A stretch of DNA of 64,000 nucleotides from Pseudoalteromonas peptidolytica. Lineage in GTDB: Bacteria; Pseudomonadota; Gammaproteobacteria; Enterobacterales; Alteromonadaceae. The number at the start of each line of letters is the position of its first letter. The stretch's first letter is position 1. Shown here piece after piece: positions 26,421-35,013 of this stretch. Below the pieces are notes generated by a model, which did no database searches, was not told the origin of the DNA, and worked only from the letters and a program-made list of their open reading frames with translations. Location of the stretch: contig NZ_WEHZ01000008.1 in assembly GCF_012641745.1 (NCBI RefSeq), forward strand, positions 99,286-163,285, read 5' to 3'. A program made the translations under genes and the position numbers.

Positions 26421-28301
26421 ATGACTTGGGGTCTGCAAACAGCACGTTCTATCTATAACGTCACGCACTGGAGTGACGGCTATTTTGATATTAATGAACA
26501 GGGTCAACTAGTGGCGTTTCCTGACGGTGACCGCACTAAGTCACCTGTTCTTCTGTGTGAATTAACGGAACAATTTAAGGCGCAAGGGCTTACTTTGCCT
26601 GTGCTAGTGCGCTTTACTGATATTCTAAAACACCGCGTTGATACCTTAACGCAGGCCTTTACTGCTGCTCGCGCGCAGCGTGACTATCAGGGCCAGTATA
26701 CTTGTGTTTACCCAATAAAAGTGAATCAGCAGCGCTCAGTTGTGAGCAAATTGCTGGCGCATCCAAGTGGTTTAGTTGGCTTAGAAGCTGGCTCAAAGCC
26801 AGAATTAATGGCGATTTTAGGTATCGCGCAGCAACCAATTACGATTGTATGCAATGGCTATAAAGACAGTGAGTTTTTGCGCTTAGCTTGTATTGGCCAA
26901 GCTATGGGGCATCAAGTTAACATTGTTGTAGAGAAGCTCTCCGAGCTAGATACGCTGTTGCAAGAAATCGATGATTTAGGCGTAGAGCCAGCCATTGGGA
27001 TCCGGATCCGTTTAAACTCAGTGGGCAAAGGAAAATGGCAAAACACAGGCGGTGAAAAAGGTAAGTTTGGCCTAACAGCAAGTCAAGTACTACAAGCGGT
27101 AGAGCGATTAAAGTCTCATAATCGTCTGCACTTGATGCAGCTAGTACACTTTCACATTGGCTCTCAGATAGCGAATATCCGCGATATTCAGCGTGCACTA
27201 AAAGAATGTGCTCGCCATTACGCAGAATTAGTTCAGCTAGGTGTACCATTGCGTATTGTTGATGTCGGTGGTGGTCTTGGCGTTGACTATGAAGGTTCTG
27301 GCTCTCGTAGCTCATGTTCGATGAATTATACCGTGGCAGAATATGCAAAAAATGTAGTACATGCTTTTCATGATATTGCTGAACTTAACAACCTTCCACA
27401 CCCTGATATTATCACTGAGTCTGGTCGCGCATTAACAGCGCACCATGCTGTACTTATCACCGACGTAATTGATGTTGAGAAGGCGCCAAATCAGATGGAG
27501 CCTGTGGAGCCAAAAGACACAAGCCCTTTGGTATTGCAAGAGTTATGGCACTCGTTGTCACAACTTACTCCTAGGATGGCACTAGAGACCTATCATGATG
27601 CTATGCACTTATTCAGTGACGCCCATGATCAATATGTACATGGGTTGATCAGCATGCAAGAGTGGGCGCAACTTGAGCAATTATACTTCACCACGCTGCA
27701 TAAAGTGCGTGAGTGTTTAAGTGAAAATGCGCGTGCGCACCGAGAGGTGCTAGATGACTTGAATGAAAAGTTAGCGGATAAACTATTTGTGAATTTCTCT
27801 TTGTTCCAGTCTTTGCCTGATGTGTGGGGGATTGATCAACTATTTCCAGTTATGCCAATCGATAAGTTAACTCAGCCATTGACACAAAGGGCTGTGATTC
27901 AGGATATTACCTGCGACTCTGATGGCCAGATAAACAGCTATGTTGAAGGGGCTGGTATTGAGTCAAGCTTACCTATTCCTGAGTATGTTCCGGGTGAGCA
28001 ATACCATGTGGCGATGTTTTTAGTCGGTGCTTATCAAGAAATTTTGGGTGATTTACATAATCTGTTCGGTGATACTGACTCTGTACATGTTGAGCTTAGT
28101 GAAGATGGCTACACACTAACTAATGCGATTAAGGGTGATAGTGTCGAAGATGTACTACGTTTTGTACACTATGACAAAACCGTACTATCAAACAATTATG
28201 CACAACAGATTGCGGCGTTATCCCTTCCTGAATCCGTTAAAACTCAGTATCTGCAAGAATTAAACGCAGGTCTTGAAGGGTACACATATTTTGAGGATTA
28301 A
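26421..28301 (+). CDS. speA: Biosynthetic arginine decarboxylase SpeA
   Basis: A PLP-dependent alanine-racemase-fold decarboxylase that converts arginine to agmatine, the first step of the agmatine route to putrescine. The PLP lysine is in YPIKVNQQR. HFHIGSQ, DVGGGLGVDYEGS and ITESGRAL are characteristic. The frame opens with a TTG at 26409, but I choose the ATG at 26421, four codons in. It has a GAGAG-type ribosome binding site just upstream and gives 626 residues, close to the family length. It is divergent from speE and monocistronic, with a hairpin after it. Confidence 0.95.
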   Translation: MTWGLQTARSIYNVTHWSDGYFDINEQGQLVAFPDGDRTKSPVLLCELTEQFKAQGLTLPVLVRFTDILKHRVDTLTQAFTAARAQRDYQGQYTCVYPIKVNQQRSVVSKLLAHPSGLVGLEAGSKPELMAILGIAQQPITIVCNGYKDSEFLRLACIGQAMGHQVNIVVEKLSELDTLLQEIDDLGVEPAIGIRIRLNSVGKGKWQNTGGEKGKFGLTASQVLQAVERLKSHNRLHLMQLVHFHIGSQIANIRDIQRALKECARHYAELVQLGVPLRIVDVGGGLGVDYEGSGSRSSCSMNYTVAEYAKNVVHAFHDIAELNNLPHPDIITESGRALTAHHAVLITDVIDVEKAPNQMEPVEPKDTSPLVLQELWHSLSQLTPRMALETYHDAMHLFSDAHDQYVHGLISMQEWAQLEQLYFTTLHKVRECLSENARAHREVLDDLNEKLADKLFVNFSLFQSLPDVWGIDQLFPVMPIDKLTQPLTQRAVIQDITCDSDGQINSYVEGAGIESSLPIPEYVPGEQYHVAMFLVGAYQEILGDLHNLFGDTDSVHVELSEDGYTLTNAIKGDSVEDVLRFVHYDKTVLSNNYAQQIAALSLPESVKTQYLQELNAGLEGYTYFED

Positions 28302-28324
28302 TAGCTCAAACTATAATAAAGAAT

Positions 28325-28353
28325 AAAAAAATAGCCGACCCACTGGTCGGCTT
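28325..28353 (-). terminator. Hairpin after speA whose T-tract faces the minus strand
   Basis: AGCCGACC pairs with GGTCGGCT around CACT. On the minus strand it is followed by ATTTTTTT. On the plus strand only TTAATTG follows, so as a terminator it is stronger for minus-strand transcripts, although both flanking genes are on the plus strand. It probably ends speA with modest efficiency. Confidence 0.6.
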
Positions 28354-28413
28354 AATTGTGCGTAATTTTCAAGGTATGATACGCACAAGCTGTAAAACAC
28401 AATGAGGGAATGA

Positions 28414-29286
28414 ATGTCGTTTATTCGAAAATTGCTCAGTTTGTTACTGTATGCGTTAAACACCATATTTTGGTTTATCCCCATCTTTATCTGTGGGCTG
28501 TTAAAACTGATTCCGATTTCACCTTTGCAAAAAGTGATGAGTTATATTGCCAAAGCTTGTGCGAGCAACTGGGTTGCTTGTAACTCAATGAGTCAAAATC
28601 TTATCGCGCCATATACATTAAATGTGAGCGGGTTGAGTGAGTTGAAACGTAACGATTGGTACTTGGTCATTGCGAATCACCAAAGCTGGGTGGATATATT
28701 AGTATTACAGCGAGTGTTACATGGCAAAATTCCGTTTTTAAATTTCTTTTTGAAAAAGGAATTATTATATGTTCCCGTGTTGGGACTTGCTTGGTGGGCT
28801 TTAGATTTTCCATTCATGACGAGAACGAGTAAATCTCAATTGAAGAAAAACCCTAAACTGCGGGGTAAAGATATAGAAACAACGCGAAAAGCATGTGAAA
28901 AGTTTAAAACAATGCCAGTGAGTATTGTAAACTTTGTTGAGGGTACGCGTTACACTGAGCAAAAGCATTCTAAGCAAAAAAGCCCATTTACCTATTTGCT
29001 AAAACCTAAAGCCGGTGGCATTGCATTCGTAATGCAAGCGATGGGAGAGCAGATCAGCAAAGTAGTGAATATTACCATTCACTACCCTGACGGGGTGCCA
29101 ACCTTCGCTGATTTTATTGGTGGTAAAGTGAAGTCAGTAAACGTTCAGGTAGAAGTAATGCCAGTAAGCGCAAACTTAATTGGTGATTATACCAATGACC
29201 CTGAATTTAGAGTGCGATTTCAATCTGAATTAAACGCGCTGTGGCAAGCTAAAGATGCACAACTGGTGGAGCTTGCTGAAAAATAG
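28414..29286 (+). CDS. 1-acyl-sn-glycerol-3-phosphate acyltransferase-like membrane protein (YihG-like), copy 1
   Basis: A 290-residue PlsC-family acyltransferase with one or two N-terminal membrane segments (LLLYALNTIFWFIPIFICGLL). The catalytic HX4D motif is NHQSWVDILVL. The second motif is FVEGTRYT and the third is KPKAGG. These enzymes acylate lysophosphatidic acid on the cytoplasmic face of the inner membrane. The pattern is closest to E. coli YihG. It is the first of three closely spaced genes; a paralogue starts 18 nt downstream and a MscS-type channel overlaps that one. Substrate chain preference cannot be told. Confidence 0.85.
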   Translation: MSFIRKLLSLLLYALNTIFWFIPIFICGLLKLIPISPLQKVMSYIAKACASNWVACNSMSQNLIAPYTLNVSGLSELKRNDWYLVIANHQSWVDILVLQRVLHGKIPFLNFFLKKELLYVPVLGLAWWALDFPFMTRTSKSQLKKNPKLRGKDIETTRKACEKFKTMPVSIVNFVEGTRYTEQKHSKQKSPFTYLLKPKAGGIAFVMQAMGEQISKVVNITIHYPDGVPTFADFIGGKVKSVNVQVEVMPVSANLIGDYTNDPEFRVRFQSELNALWQAKDAQLVELAEK

Positions 29287-29304
29287 TAGTAGAAGGAAGT
29301 TGTG

Positions 29305-30225
29305 ATGTTAAAACAAATACTACCTAAGTGGTTTCTTGGACTTTCAGCCAGCGCTTGGCTGTTGGTTAACACCTTTGTGTGCGGTTTACTTGTGTTGTTG
29401 CTCGGTATCGTAAAGCTACTGATACCCTTAAAGTTTATTTCAACAGCTCTGCACTTTTTTTACGGTATGTGGTGCAAAGGGAATCACATTGGGCTGCGTA
29501 TTGCTAGCGATAAAATCCAAGTACGTTTGCCAAAAGAGTTGCACGCGCAAGGTTGGTATTTGTTAATTTCTAATCATCTCAGCTGGTTGGACATTGTTGT
29601 GCTTAGTGCCATGGAAGTATTGCCCGCACCTAAGTTCTTTTTAAAGGATGAGCTAAAATATATTCCTTTTATTGGTACTGGCGCGTGGGCAATGGGTATG
29701 CCTTTTATGAAGCGGGCAAGTAAAGCGCAGATCGCTAAAAACCCCAAACTAAAAGGCATGGACGTAGAGCGCACCAAATCGAGCTGTCGTAACTTTCGTG
29801 ACCATCCAACAACGGTGATCAATTTTGTTGAAGGTACTCGCCACACAAAAGCGAAACATCAGCGGCAACAAAGCCCTTTCAAGCACTTGCTCAAGCCAAA
29901 AGCAGGTGGTGTTGCTTTTGCTTTAGAGGTGCTCTCTGATCAGCTTGACGGGATGCTTAATGCGACGTTGGTCTATGAATTAGACGGTGAACATATTTGC
30001 CGATCATTTATGCTTGGACGTGTTAATACGATAGATATAAAAATAGATTATATTGCAATGGCGGATATTCCCCTTGGTAACTATCAAAGTGATAAGGCCT
30101 ACCGAGTACAGTTTCAAGCTTTTATGAATACAGTATGGCAGCGCAAAGACAGCCAATTAGAAGCGCATTGGCTACGCCGATCAGCACCTGAAGACACACT
30201 CAGTGAGGAGATAAAGCAACTATGA
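29305..30225 (+). CDS. 1-acyl-sn-glycerol-3-phosphate acyltransferase-like membrane protein (YihG-like), copy 2
   Basis: A 306-residue paralogue of the preceding gene. It has HX4D as NHLSWLDIVVL, FVEGTRHT and KPKAGGVAF, and an N-terminal membrane segment (NTFVCGLLVLLLGIVKLLI). GTG 29302 and ATG 29305 are adjacent; I choose the ATG, which has AGAAGGAAG at good spacing. Identity to copy 1 is moderate by eye and extends over the whole length, so this is an old tandem duplication. Its stop overlaps the start of the channel gene by four bases. Confidence 0.85.
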   Translation: MLKQILPKWFLGLSASAWLLVNTFVCGLLVLLLGIVKLLIPLKFISTALHFFYGMWCKGNHIGLRIASDKIQVRLPKELHAQGWYLLISNHLSWLDIVVLSAMEVLPAPKFFLKDELKYIPFIGTGAWAMGMPFMKRASKAQIAKNPKLKGMDVERTKSSCRNFRDHPTTVINFVEGTRHTKAKHQRQQSPFKHLLKPKAGGVAFALEVLSDQLDGMLNATLVYELDGEHICRSFMLGRVNTIDIKIDYIAMADIPLGNYQSDKAYRVQFQAFMNTVWQRKDSQLEAHWLRRSAPEDTLSEEIKQL

Positions 30226-31433
30226 AGTTTGACCACCTCCATGATGTTGTCCAGCCATGGTTAGAAGCATTACCACAAGGCACTGTGATCAGTGCCTTGT
30301 TCACAAATGGTATCGCGGTAGTTGGCTTACTATTTTTATATTGGGTTGTGAGACGCCTCGTACTGCCCAATGTAGAGAACCTTGCCCGTCATATTTCACC
30401 GCGAAAAATAGGTCACCTTGCACCACAACTCAGTAAGTTTAGCGGGCGTTTTGCCTTTGTTTTATGCCTTTTGGTTTTTTCTGCTTATCATGAGCGTTTG
30501 TTTGTTGCACCTGCTTGGGTGTTTGTGGTTATGGAGAGCTTGGTTTACGTACTGTTGGTTGTCGCGTCGGGCTTTCTATTTAGCAGTTTAGTGAACTTAG
30601 CCAACGGTGTTTATAACTTGTTTCCATTTGCGAAGGAAGTGCCAATTCAGGGCATTATACAAGTTCTTAAGTTACTGATTTTTATTGTCTGCTCTATCTT
30701 GGTGGTGAGCATTCTTGTCGATAAATCGCCGACTTATATTCTGTCAGGTTTTGGTGCGATCGCTGCTGTAATTATTTTAGTATTTAAAGATACTATCTTA
30801 GGGTTGGTCGCCAGCATTCAAATCGCCGCTAATCGGCTTGTGACTACTGGTGATTGGATCCAAGTAGATGCTTTTGGCGCGGATGGGGAGGTAATAGATC
30901 TCGGTTTAAATACAGTCAGAGTACGTAATTGGGATAACACTGTGACCACAATACCAACCTATATGCTTATCTCTGATTCATTTAAAAACTGGCGAGCAAT
31001 GCAGGAGTCTGCGGGACGTCGTATTAAACGCGCAATTCATATTGACTTTACTAGTATCGAGTTGTTAAGCGAAGCGCAGCGAGCAGCGATAACCACACAA
31101 TACCCTTTAATTGAATCACTCGAAGACATACCCAGTGATATTACTAACCTCGGGCTGTTTAGGCGCTATAGTGAAGCTTATTTAAAGCAACATGAAGCGA
31201 TAAACCAAGAGTGTTTATGTATGGTACGAGAGCTTGCGCCGACTCAACATGGCTTGCCTCTCGAGTTTTACTGCTTCAGCCGTGATAAGCGCTGGGTGGT
31301 TTATGAGCACTTACAGGCGGATATTTTTGACTATATGCTCAGTGTAATGCCTGCGTTCGGTCTTCGTCCATATCAAAGTGTCAGTGACTATTTTGGTTCG
31401 CATCGCGTCAAGGTGAGAGCTGGTGAGAGGTAG
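30222..31433 (+). CDS. MscS-family mechanosensitive channel, YbdG-like
   Basis: A 403-residue membrane protein. It has several hydrophobic helices, then the MscS pore and beta domain: SGFGAIAAVIILVFKDTILGL, NRLVTTGDWIQVD, GLNTVRVRNWDNTVTTIPT and a cytosolic tail. The extended tail (RRYSEAYLKQH, FSRDKRWVVYEHLQADIFD) and the NGVYNLFPFAKEVPIQG region match E. coli YbdG (MscM). It would open on hypo-osmotic shock to release solutes. It overlaps the upstream acyltransferase by ATGA. Co-expression of two membrane-lipid acyltransferases with a tension-gated channel is notable. Confidence 0.88.
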   Translation: MKFDHLHDVVQPWLEALPQGTVISALFTNGIAVVGLLFLYWVVRRLVLPNVENLARHISPRKIGHLAPQLSKFSGRFAFVLCLLVFSAYHERLFVAPAWVFVVMESLVYVLLVVASGFLFSSLVNLANGVYNLFPFAKEVPIQGIIQVLKLLIFIVCSILVVSILVDKSPTYILSGFGAIAAVIILVFKDTILGLVASIQIAANRLVTTGDWIQVDAFGADGEVIDLGLNTVRVRNWDNTVTTIPTYMLISDSFKNWRAMQESAGRRIKRAIHIDFTSIELLSEAQRAAITTQYPLIESLEDIPSDITNLGLFRRYSEAYLKQHEAINQECLCMVRELAPTQHGLPLEFYCFSRDKRWVVYEHLQADIFDYMLSVMPAFGLRPYQSVSDYFGSHRVKVRAGER

Positions 31434-31494
31434 CTAATTTGAGGAGCGATTAAGGCATAAGCGACCCCAGCTTGTGTTAATGTCTGCATAATGG

Positions 31495-31531
31495 GAGGAA
31501 GTAAATCATACCGACAAGATTTACTTTCCTC
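31495..31531. terminator. Long hairpin between convergent channel and chromate-transporter genes
   Basis: GAGGAAGTAAATC pairs with GATTTACTTTCCTC, with a single bulged base and a ten-base loop. Neither strand has a clear T-tract. Probably bidirectional, placed 62 nt after the MscS stop and 29 nt after the chrA stop. Confidence 0.5.
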
Positions 31532-31559
31532 AAAATAGAGAGTCCTGAATTAATTAGTA

Positions 31560-32690
31560 TTACAAACTGCCTGAGATCAGCCCAAATACGATAAAGGCGA
31601 TGAGTAATTGCCAGATCGCCGGCTTTAACCACTTCAAGGCGATAAAACCCGCCACCACAGCCACTAAATCCAGCACGCTATGTACCGCAGACTGCCAAAT
31701 TGGTTGATATAATGCCGCCGCTAAAATACCAACAACTCCTGCGTTTAATGCCGCGCTAATACTAGCAAAGCGGGGTAGTGCGATGAGTGACTGCCACTGC
31801 TGATGAAACGCCCACATTAATAGCAGACCTGGCAAGAAAATGGCCAGTGTCGCTATTGCTGCGCCCAAAACTGGGTTTGTCTGCTCGGCAATTGCACCAA
31901 GAAAGCTTGCTATGGTAAACATTGGTCCTGGGATTGCTTGTGCAGCTGCATAGGCGGTTAAAAAGGTTTCTTGCTGGATGTTCTCAACACTGCTTTGTAG
32001 TAATGGTAAAACAACATGTCCACCGCCAAATACCAATGCACCTGCCTGATAAAACTCGGCGAAGATCTGAGTTGGTAGTGCCGCAAAGGTCAGTAAGAAT
32101 AAACCGATGAATACTGCAAGCACGGGCCAGTTAGGGAAAGTGTGTTGGCTACTTTGTTGACTCGGTACATTACTAAAAGCGTAAAAATAACCGACAACGG
32201 CGAGCACTGCGAGTAGCCCTACTTGAGCGTTTAAACTTGGCAAAAATAGCAATATCAATGTTGCAGTAAACGTAACAATTTTAAGTGCCATGGTTTTACA
32301 GAAGCTTTTAGCCATACTGAGTACCGCATCGGCGACAATCACTACTGCAAACAGCTTAAGGCCGTCAATAATCGCAAGTGCAGAACCTGAAAGCTGACCT
32401 GCTGTTAATGCCAGTAGCAGCATTAGCAAGAAGGAGGGGAGCGTAAAACCTAAAAAAGCGGCTATTCCACCTATTATCCCTGCTCGCTCAAGGCCAATGG
32501 CAAACCCCACTTGGCTAGAGCCAGGTCCTGGGAGAACCTGAGATAGACTGATCATGCTGGCATAGCGTTCATTACTGAGCCATTTCAAGTTATCGACAAA
32601 GTGTTTTTTAAAAAATCCTAAATGGGCAGCAGGACCTCCAAAACTTGTGCAGCCTAGTAAAAAAAACTGATAAAATATTTTCAAAAACAT
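31560..32690 (-). CDS. Chromate transporter family protein (ChrA-like, two-domain)
   Basis: A 376-residue integral membrane protein of the CHR family. Both repeats are present: the N-terminal one with TSFGGPAAHLGFFK and QVLPGPGSSQVGF, and the C-terminal one with ALVFGGGHVVLPLL and QAIPGPMFTIASFLG. This is the long, fused form found in Proteobacteria. Family members export chromate, sometimes taken up through sulfate routes. Many are of unknown physiological substrate, and no chrB is adjacent. It is divergent from a solute-binding protein gene. Confidence 0.88.
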   Translation of the reverse strand: MFLKIFYQFFLLGCTSFGGPAAHLGFFKKHFVDNLKWLSNERYASMISLSQVLPGPGSSQVGFAIGLERAGIIGGIAAFLGFTLPSFLLMLLLALTAGQLSGSALAIIDGLKLFAVVIVADAVLSMAKSFCKTMALKIVTFTATLILLFLPSLNAQVGLLAVLAVVGYFYAFSNVPSQQSSQHTFPNWPVLAVFIGLFLLTFAALPTQIFAEFYQAGALVFGGGHVVLPLLQSSVENIQQETFLTAYAAAQAIPGPMFTIASFLGAIAEQTNPVLGAAIATLAIFLPGLLLMWAFHQQWQSLIALPRFASISAALNAGVVGILAAALYQPIWQSAVHSVLDLVAVVAGFIALKWLKPAIWQLLIAFIVFGLISGSL

Positions 32691-32804
32691 AGTATACCTT
32701 GTGATATTGTTAACCTTGTATCCTTACAGTTTTATATGACAATTTTATGACTTTGGTGTGTTTAGTACCAGCTAGCCAACTGGTGTAACAGCTACAATTG
32801 GACA

Positions 32805-33596
32805 ATGATTATGCAAATGAGTTTATTGCGGTATTTGTTTGCTTTACTGGCAAGTTTTTCTGTTTATAGCCAGCAAATAAATGTTGCTGTTGATCACGCC
32901 CCGCCATACAGCATTATTGCGGAAAATGGCAAAGTACACGGTTTAATCTTAGACATTCTAGAAATTATTCGTGTACAGTCCAATATTGATTATCAGATAA
33001 ATACAGTTCCTTGCCCATTTTCACGATGTATGCGTTTGCTAGCGCAAGGAGAGGTGGATGTGATGGGGGGGCTTATCAAAACACCACAGCGAGACAAAGT
33101 AATAGATTTTGTCGATCCCGCTTATATGGCGCTGACCTCTTCTTTTGTCTTCTATGCCAGAAGAGACAGTAATATTGAAGTTGAACAATATTCAGATCTC
33201 TATACCAATCGTATCGCGGTCATGCGCGGTGGCGTATTTTATCCTCGCTTTGACGCGGATAGACAGCTCAATAAAGTCCCTGTATTTAGTGAGCGAGTGG
33301 CATTTGATTTACTGTTAAAAGGCCGAGTTGATTTGGTGATTGCAGTTGAAGATACCGCTGAAGTTGCGATGGAAGTATTAGGCCAACCCATTGAAAAGTT
33401 AAAAAAGGTATCTTATCGCCATAGTCAGGCTATTTACGGTCATATGGCAATGAGTACGCAGTTTCATAGCACAGTGCTAGCACAGCGAATTCGTCAAGCT
33501 ATGCAGCGCTTAGCAGTGGAAAAGAAACTCGATCCGGTTGTGACAAAATATAAATTGCCACCAATTTCTCAGCATGTCTCGACAGTAACACCGTAA
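32805..33596 (+). CDS. Periplasmic solute-binding protein, bacterial family 3
   Basis: A 263-residue protein with a signal peptide (RYLFALLASFSVYSQ). It has typical SBP_bac_3 elements: DHAPPYSIIAENGKVHGLILDILE, ...CMRLLAQGEVDVMGGLIKTPQRDKVIDF and DLLLKGRVDLVIAVED. Such proteins bind amino acids or related small molecules for ABC import, or act as stand-alone sensors. No permease or ATPase is adjacent, so this is an orphan. Three ATGs lie within the first five codons, and the exact start is unclear. The ligand is unknown. Confidence 0.8.
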   Translation: MIMQMSLLRYLFALLASFSVYSQQINVAVDHAPPYSIIAENGKVHGLILDILEIIRVQSNIDYQINTVPCPFSRCMRLLAQGEVDVMGGLIKTPQRDKVIDFVDPAYMALTSSFVFYARRDSNIEVEQYSDLYTNRIAVMRGGVFYPRFDADRQLNKVPVFSERVAFDLLLKGRVDLVIAVEDTAEVAMEVLGQPIEKLKKVSYRHSQAIYGHMAMSTQFHSTVLAQRIRQAMQRLAVEKKLDPVVTKYKLPPISQHVSTVTP

Positions 33597-33682
33597 CAGT
33601 AAAATAAATCGTACTTCAGCGAGCGTTAATCACTTATTGCAACAATATGCACAATCAGGTCGAAATGAACTCAGGTGTTAGG

Positions 33683-34309
33683 ATGAATGCAAGAAATGTG
33701 TTAGTGGGTGCGGTGGTTGTCGCTGCACTGTCAGGGTGTGAAATGAATAATACCGGCAAAGGCGCAGCGATTGGTGCGGCGACTGGGGCGGTGCTAGGAA
33801 AAGCAACCGGTAACCATAAAGACAAGCGCTTAGCAATTGGGGCTGCGGTTGGTGCAATTGCCGGTGCAGCTATTGGTAATTACATGGACAAGCAGGAAGC
33901 GGCTTTTAACCAAGAGCTTGCAGGGACTGGCGTAGAAGTCGTTCGAGAAGGTGAACAAATGCGTTTAGTTTTACCGTCGAATATTACTTTTGCCAGTGGT
34001 AAATCAGCGATAAGCCCTGGTTTTTATAACACATTGCAAGGTATTGCACGTGTTATGCAACAGTACGACAAGACATTCCTTACGATTGTTGGTCACACAG
34101 ATTCCACGGGATCAGCAAGTTTCAACCAAACCTTGTCTGAGCAACGTGCTAATAGCGTGAAGCAATACCTTTTATCACAACAAGTATTACCAGCACGATT
34201 ATATGCAGAGGGGATGGGAGAGTCTCAACCTGTTGCAAGTAATCAAACTGAGCATGGAAAAGCACAAAATCGCCGAGTGGAAATCAAAATTATTCCAAAC
34301 CGCGCGTAG
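33683..34309 (+). CDS. OmpA-family peptidoglycan-associated lipoprotein (YiaD-like)
   Basis: Starting from ATG 33683 the protein is 208 residues: signal MNARNVLVGAVVVAALSGC with a lipobox Cys. A glycine-zipper region follows (GAAIGAATGAVLGKATG and GAAVGAIAGAAIGNYMD). The C-terminal OmpA domain has IVGHTDSTGSASFNQ, LSEQRANSVKQYL and NRRVEIKI, the residues that contact meso-diaminopimelate. An upstream ATG at 33647 would add 12 residues before a perfect signal peptide, so I reject it. It is likely anchored in the outer membrane and tethered to peptidoglycan. The overall form is that of YiaD. Confidence 0.9.
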   Translation: MNARNVLVGAVVVAALSGCEMNNTGKGAAIGAATGAVLGKATGNHKDKRLAIGAAVGAIAGAAIGNYMDKQEAAFNQELAGTGVEVVREGEQMRLVLPSNITFASGKSAISPGFYNTLQGIARVMQQYDKTFLTIVGHTDSTGSASFNQTLSEQRANSVKQYLLSQQVLPARLYAEGMGESQPVASNQTEHGKAQNRRVEIKIIPNRA

Positions 34310-34315
34310 GAAAGC

Positions 34316-34341
34316 AGTGGGCATATACAAGTATGCCCACT
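34316..34341. terminator. Perfect 10-bp hairpin between convergent genes
   Basis: AGTGGGCATA and TATGCCCACT flank a six-base loop, between the OmpA-like stop (34309) and the rhodanese stop (34348). There is no strong T-tract. Likely a shared terminator. Confidence 0.55.
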
Positions 34342-34347
34342 AAGTGT

Positions 34348-34692
34348 TTAAAGCGTGTCACACACTACGTCAGCTTTGCAGGTAATTACGCTGACGTTGG
34401 TGTAACCGATACGGGTCAGTTGCTCTGCGGCAAAAATAGCACGGCCACCGGCAGCACAGTGCAAATAAATTGGTCGGTCTGTGTCTTTTTCCAGTTCTGG
34501 AAGTTTAAACTCCAATAAACCGCGAGGAATGTTGATTGCCCCGTTAGCTGACTTTTGGCTATGCTCGGCAGGCTCTCGCACATCAATGACCAAGCCATTA
34601 TTTTGGGCAATTTCTGATTTTGCTTGCACTACATCGATACAGCGCTGATTTGGTTTTACCGTTTTTAAGACATCTTGGGCAGATATCAGCAT
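34348..34692 (-). CDS. Single-domain rhodanese (sulfurtransferase)
   Basis: A 114-residue rhodanese. VIDVREPAEHSQKSANGAINIPRG is the CH2A-like N-terminal motif. The active-site loop is HCAAGGRA, with the persulfide-forming Cys. No signal peptide is seen, so it is cytosolic. It resembles the N-terminal domain of E. coli YgaP. The YgaP membrane part has a counterpart in the broken gene 37 bp upstream on the same strand. The neighbour across the intergenic region is a BigR/YgaV-like repressor, which fits a role in sulfide or persulfide handling. Confidence 0.9.
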   Translation of the reverse strand: MLISAQDVLKTVKPNQRCIDVVQAKSEIAQNNGLVIDVREPAEHSQKSANGAINIPRGLLEFKLPELEKDTDRPIYLHCAAGGRAIFAAEQLTRIGYTNVSVITCKADVVCDTL

Positions 34693-34729
34693 ACGTCACT
34701 CCTTATAAGTTTAATTGTCTCATTATGGC

Positions 34730-34921
34730 TTACCTTTCCTGAATGCCAAGTTTCTTCAAAATGGTGATCATTGGACACCAGTTTGTAAATGCAGACTGCA
34801 CCAAATTGGCACATATAAATGCACTCGACCAGATCCAATCGAGACTGACAAAATGTGTAAGCAGTCAGCAAATTGCAAATACCACCCCAGCAACTAATCG
34901 AAGTAGAGGATGTAAGGTCAT
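34730..34921 (-). pseudogene. DUF2892 (YgaP-type) membrane protein gene with an in-frame TGA
   Basis: Reading minus from the ATG at 34921 gives MTLHPLLRLVAGVVFAIC, then TGA at codon 19 (34867-34865). The same frame continues for 44 residues (SLDWIWSSAFICANLVQSAF, then TNWCPMITILKKLGIQER) to TAA at 34730. The whole frame matches DUF2892, a two-helix membrane protein: R.VAG in helix 1 and the NL.QSAFT..CPM..ILKKLG signature at the end. The stop falls in the middle of the first helix, so the product is lost unless TGA is read through. DUF2892 is the C-terminal half of YgaP and often a separate gene beside rhodaneses. A sequencing error is possible. Confidence 0.8.
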
Positions 34922-34935
34922 AATGAAATTACAAT

Positions 34936-34970
34936 ATATTAGCTTATTCTAATATTAGACATTGCTAATG
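34936..34970. promoter_or_regulatory. Two overlapping palindromes, likely operator for the BigR/YgaV-like repressor
   Basis: The first site is ATATTAG-N6-CTAATAT (34936-34955). A second, ATATTAG-N6-CTAATGT (34952-34971), starts 16 bp further and shares four bases with it. Both lie in the divergent region between the DUF2892/rhodanese genes and the ArsR-family gene. This is a typical place and size for winged-helix repressor dimers. Confidence 0.6.
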
Positions 34971-35013
34971 TTTGTGTCTATACTTTGTGCAAATTTATTA
35001 TTAGGGAGTCAGC

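Noticed and set aside
31560..32690. Chromate resistance operon
   Set aside because: Only the transporter is present, with no chrB or reductase nearby, so a resistance role is not supported by context.
34865..34867. TGA in the DUF2892 gene as a selenocysteine codon
   Set aside because: DUF2892 has no known selenoprotein form, the position is inside a lipid-facing helix, and no SECIS-like hairpin is evident just after it.
34686..34871. Minus-strand frame of 61 codons upstream of the rhodanese
   Set aside because: It is out of frame with the DUF2892 signature, which is clear in the neighbouring frame despite its TGA.
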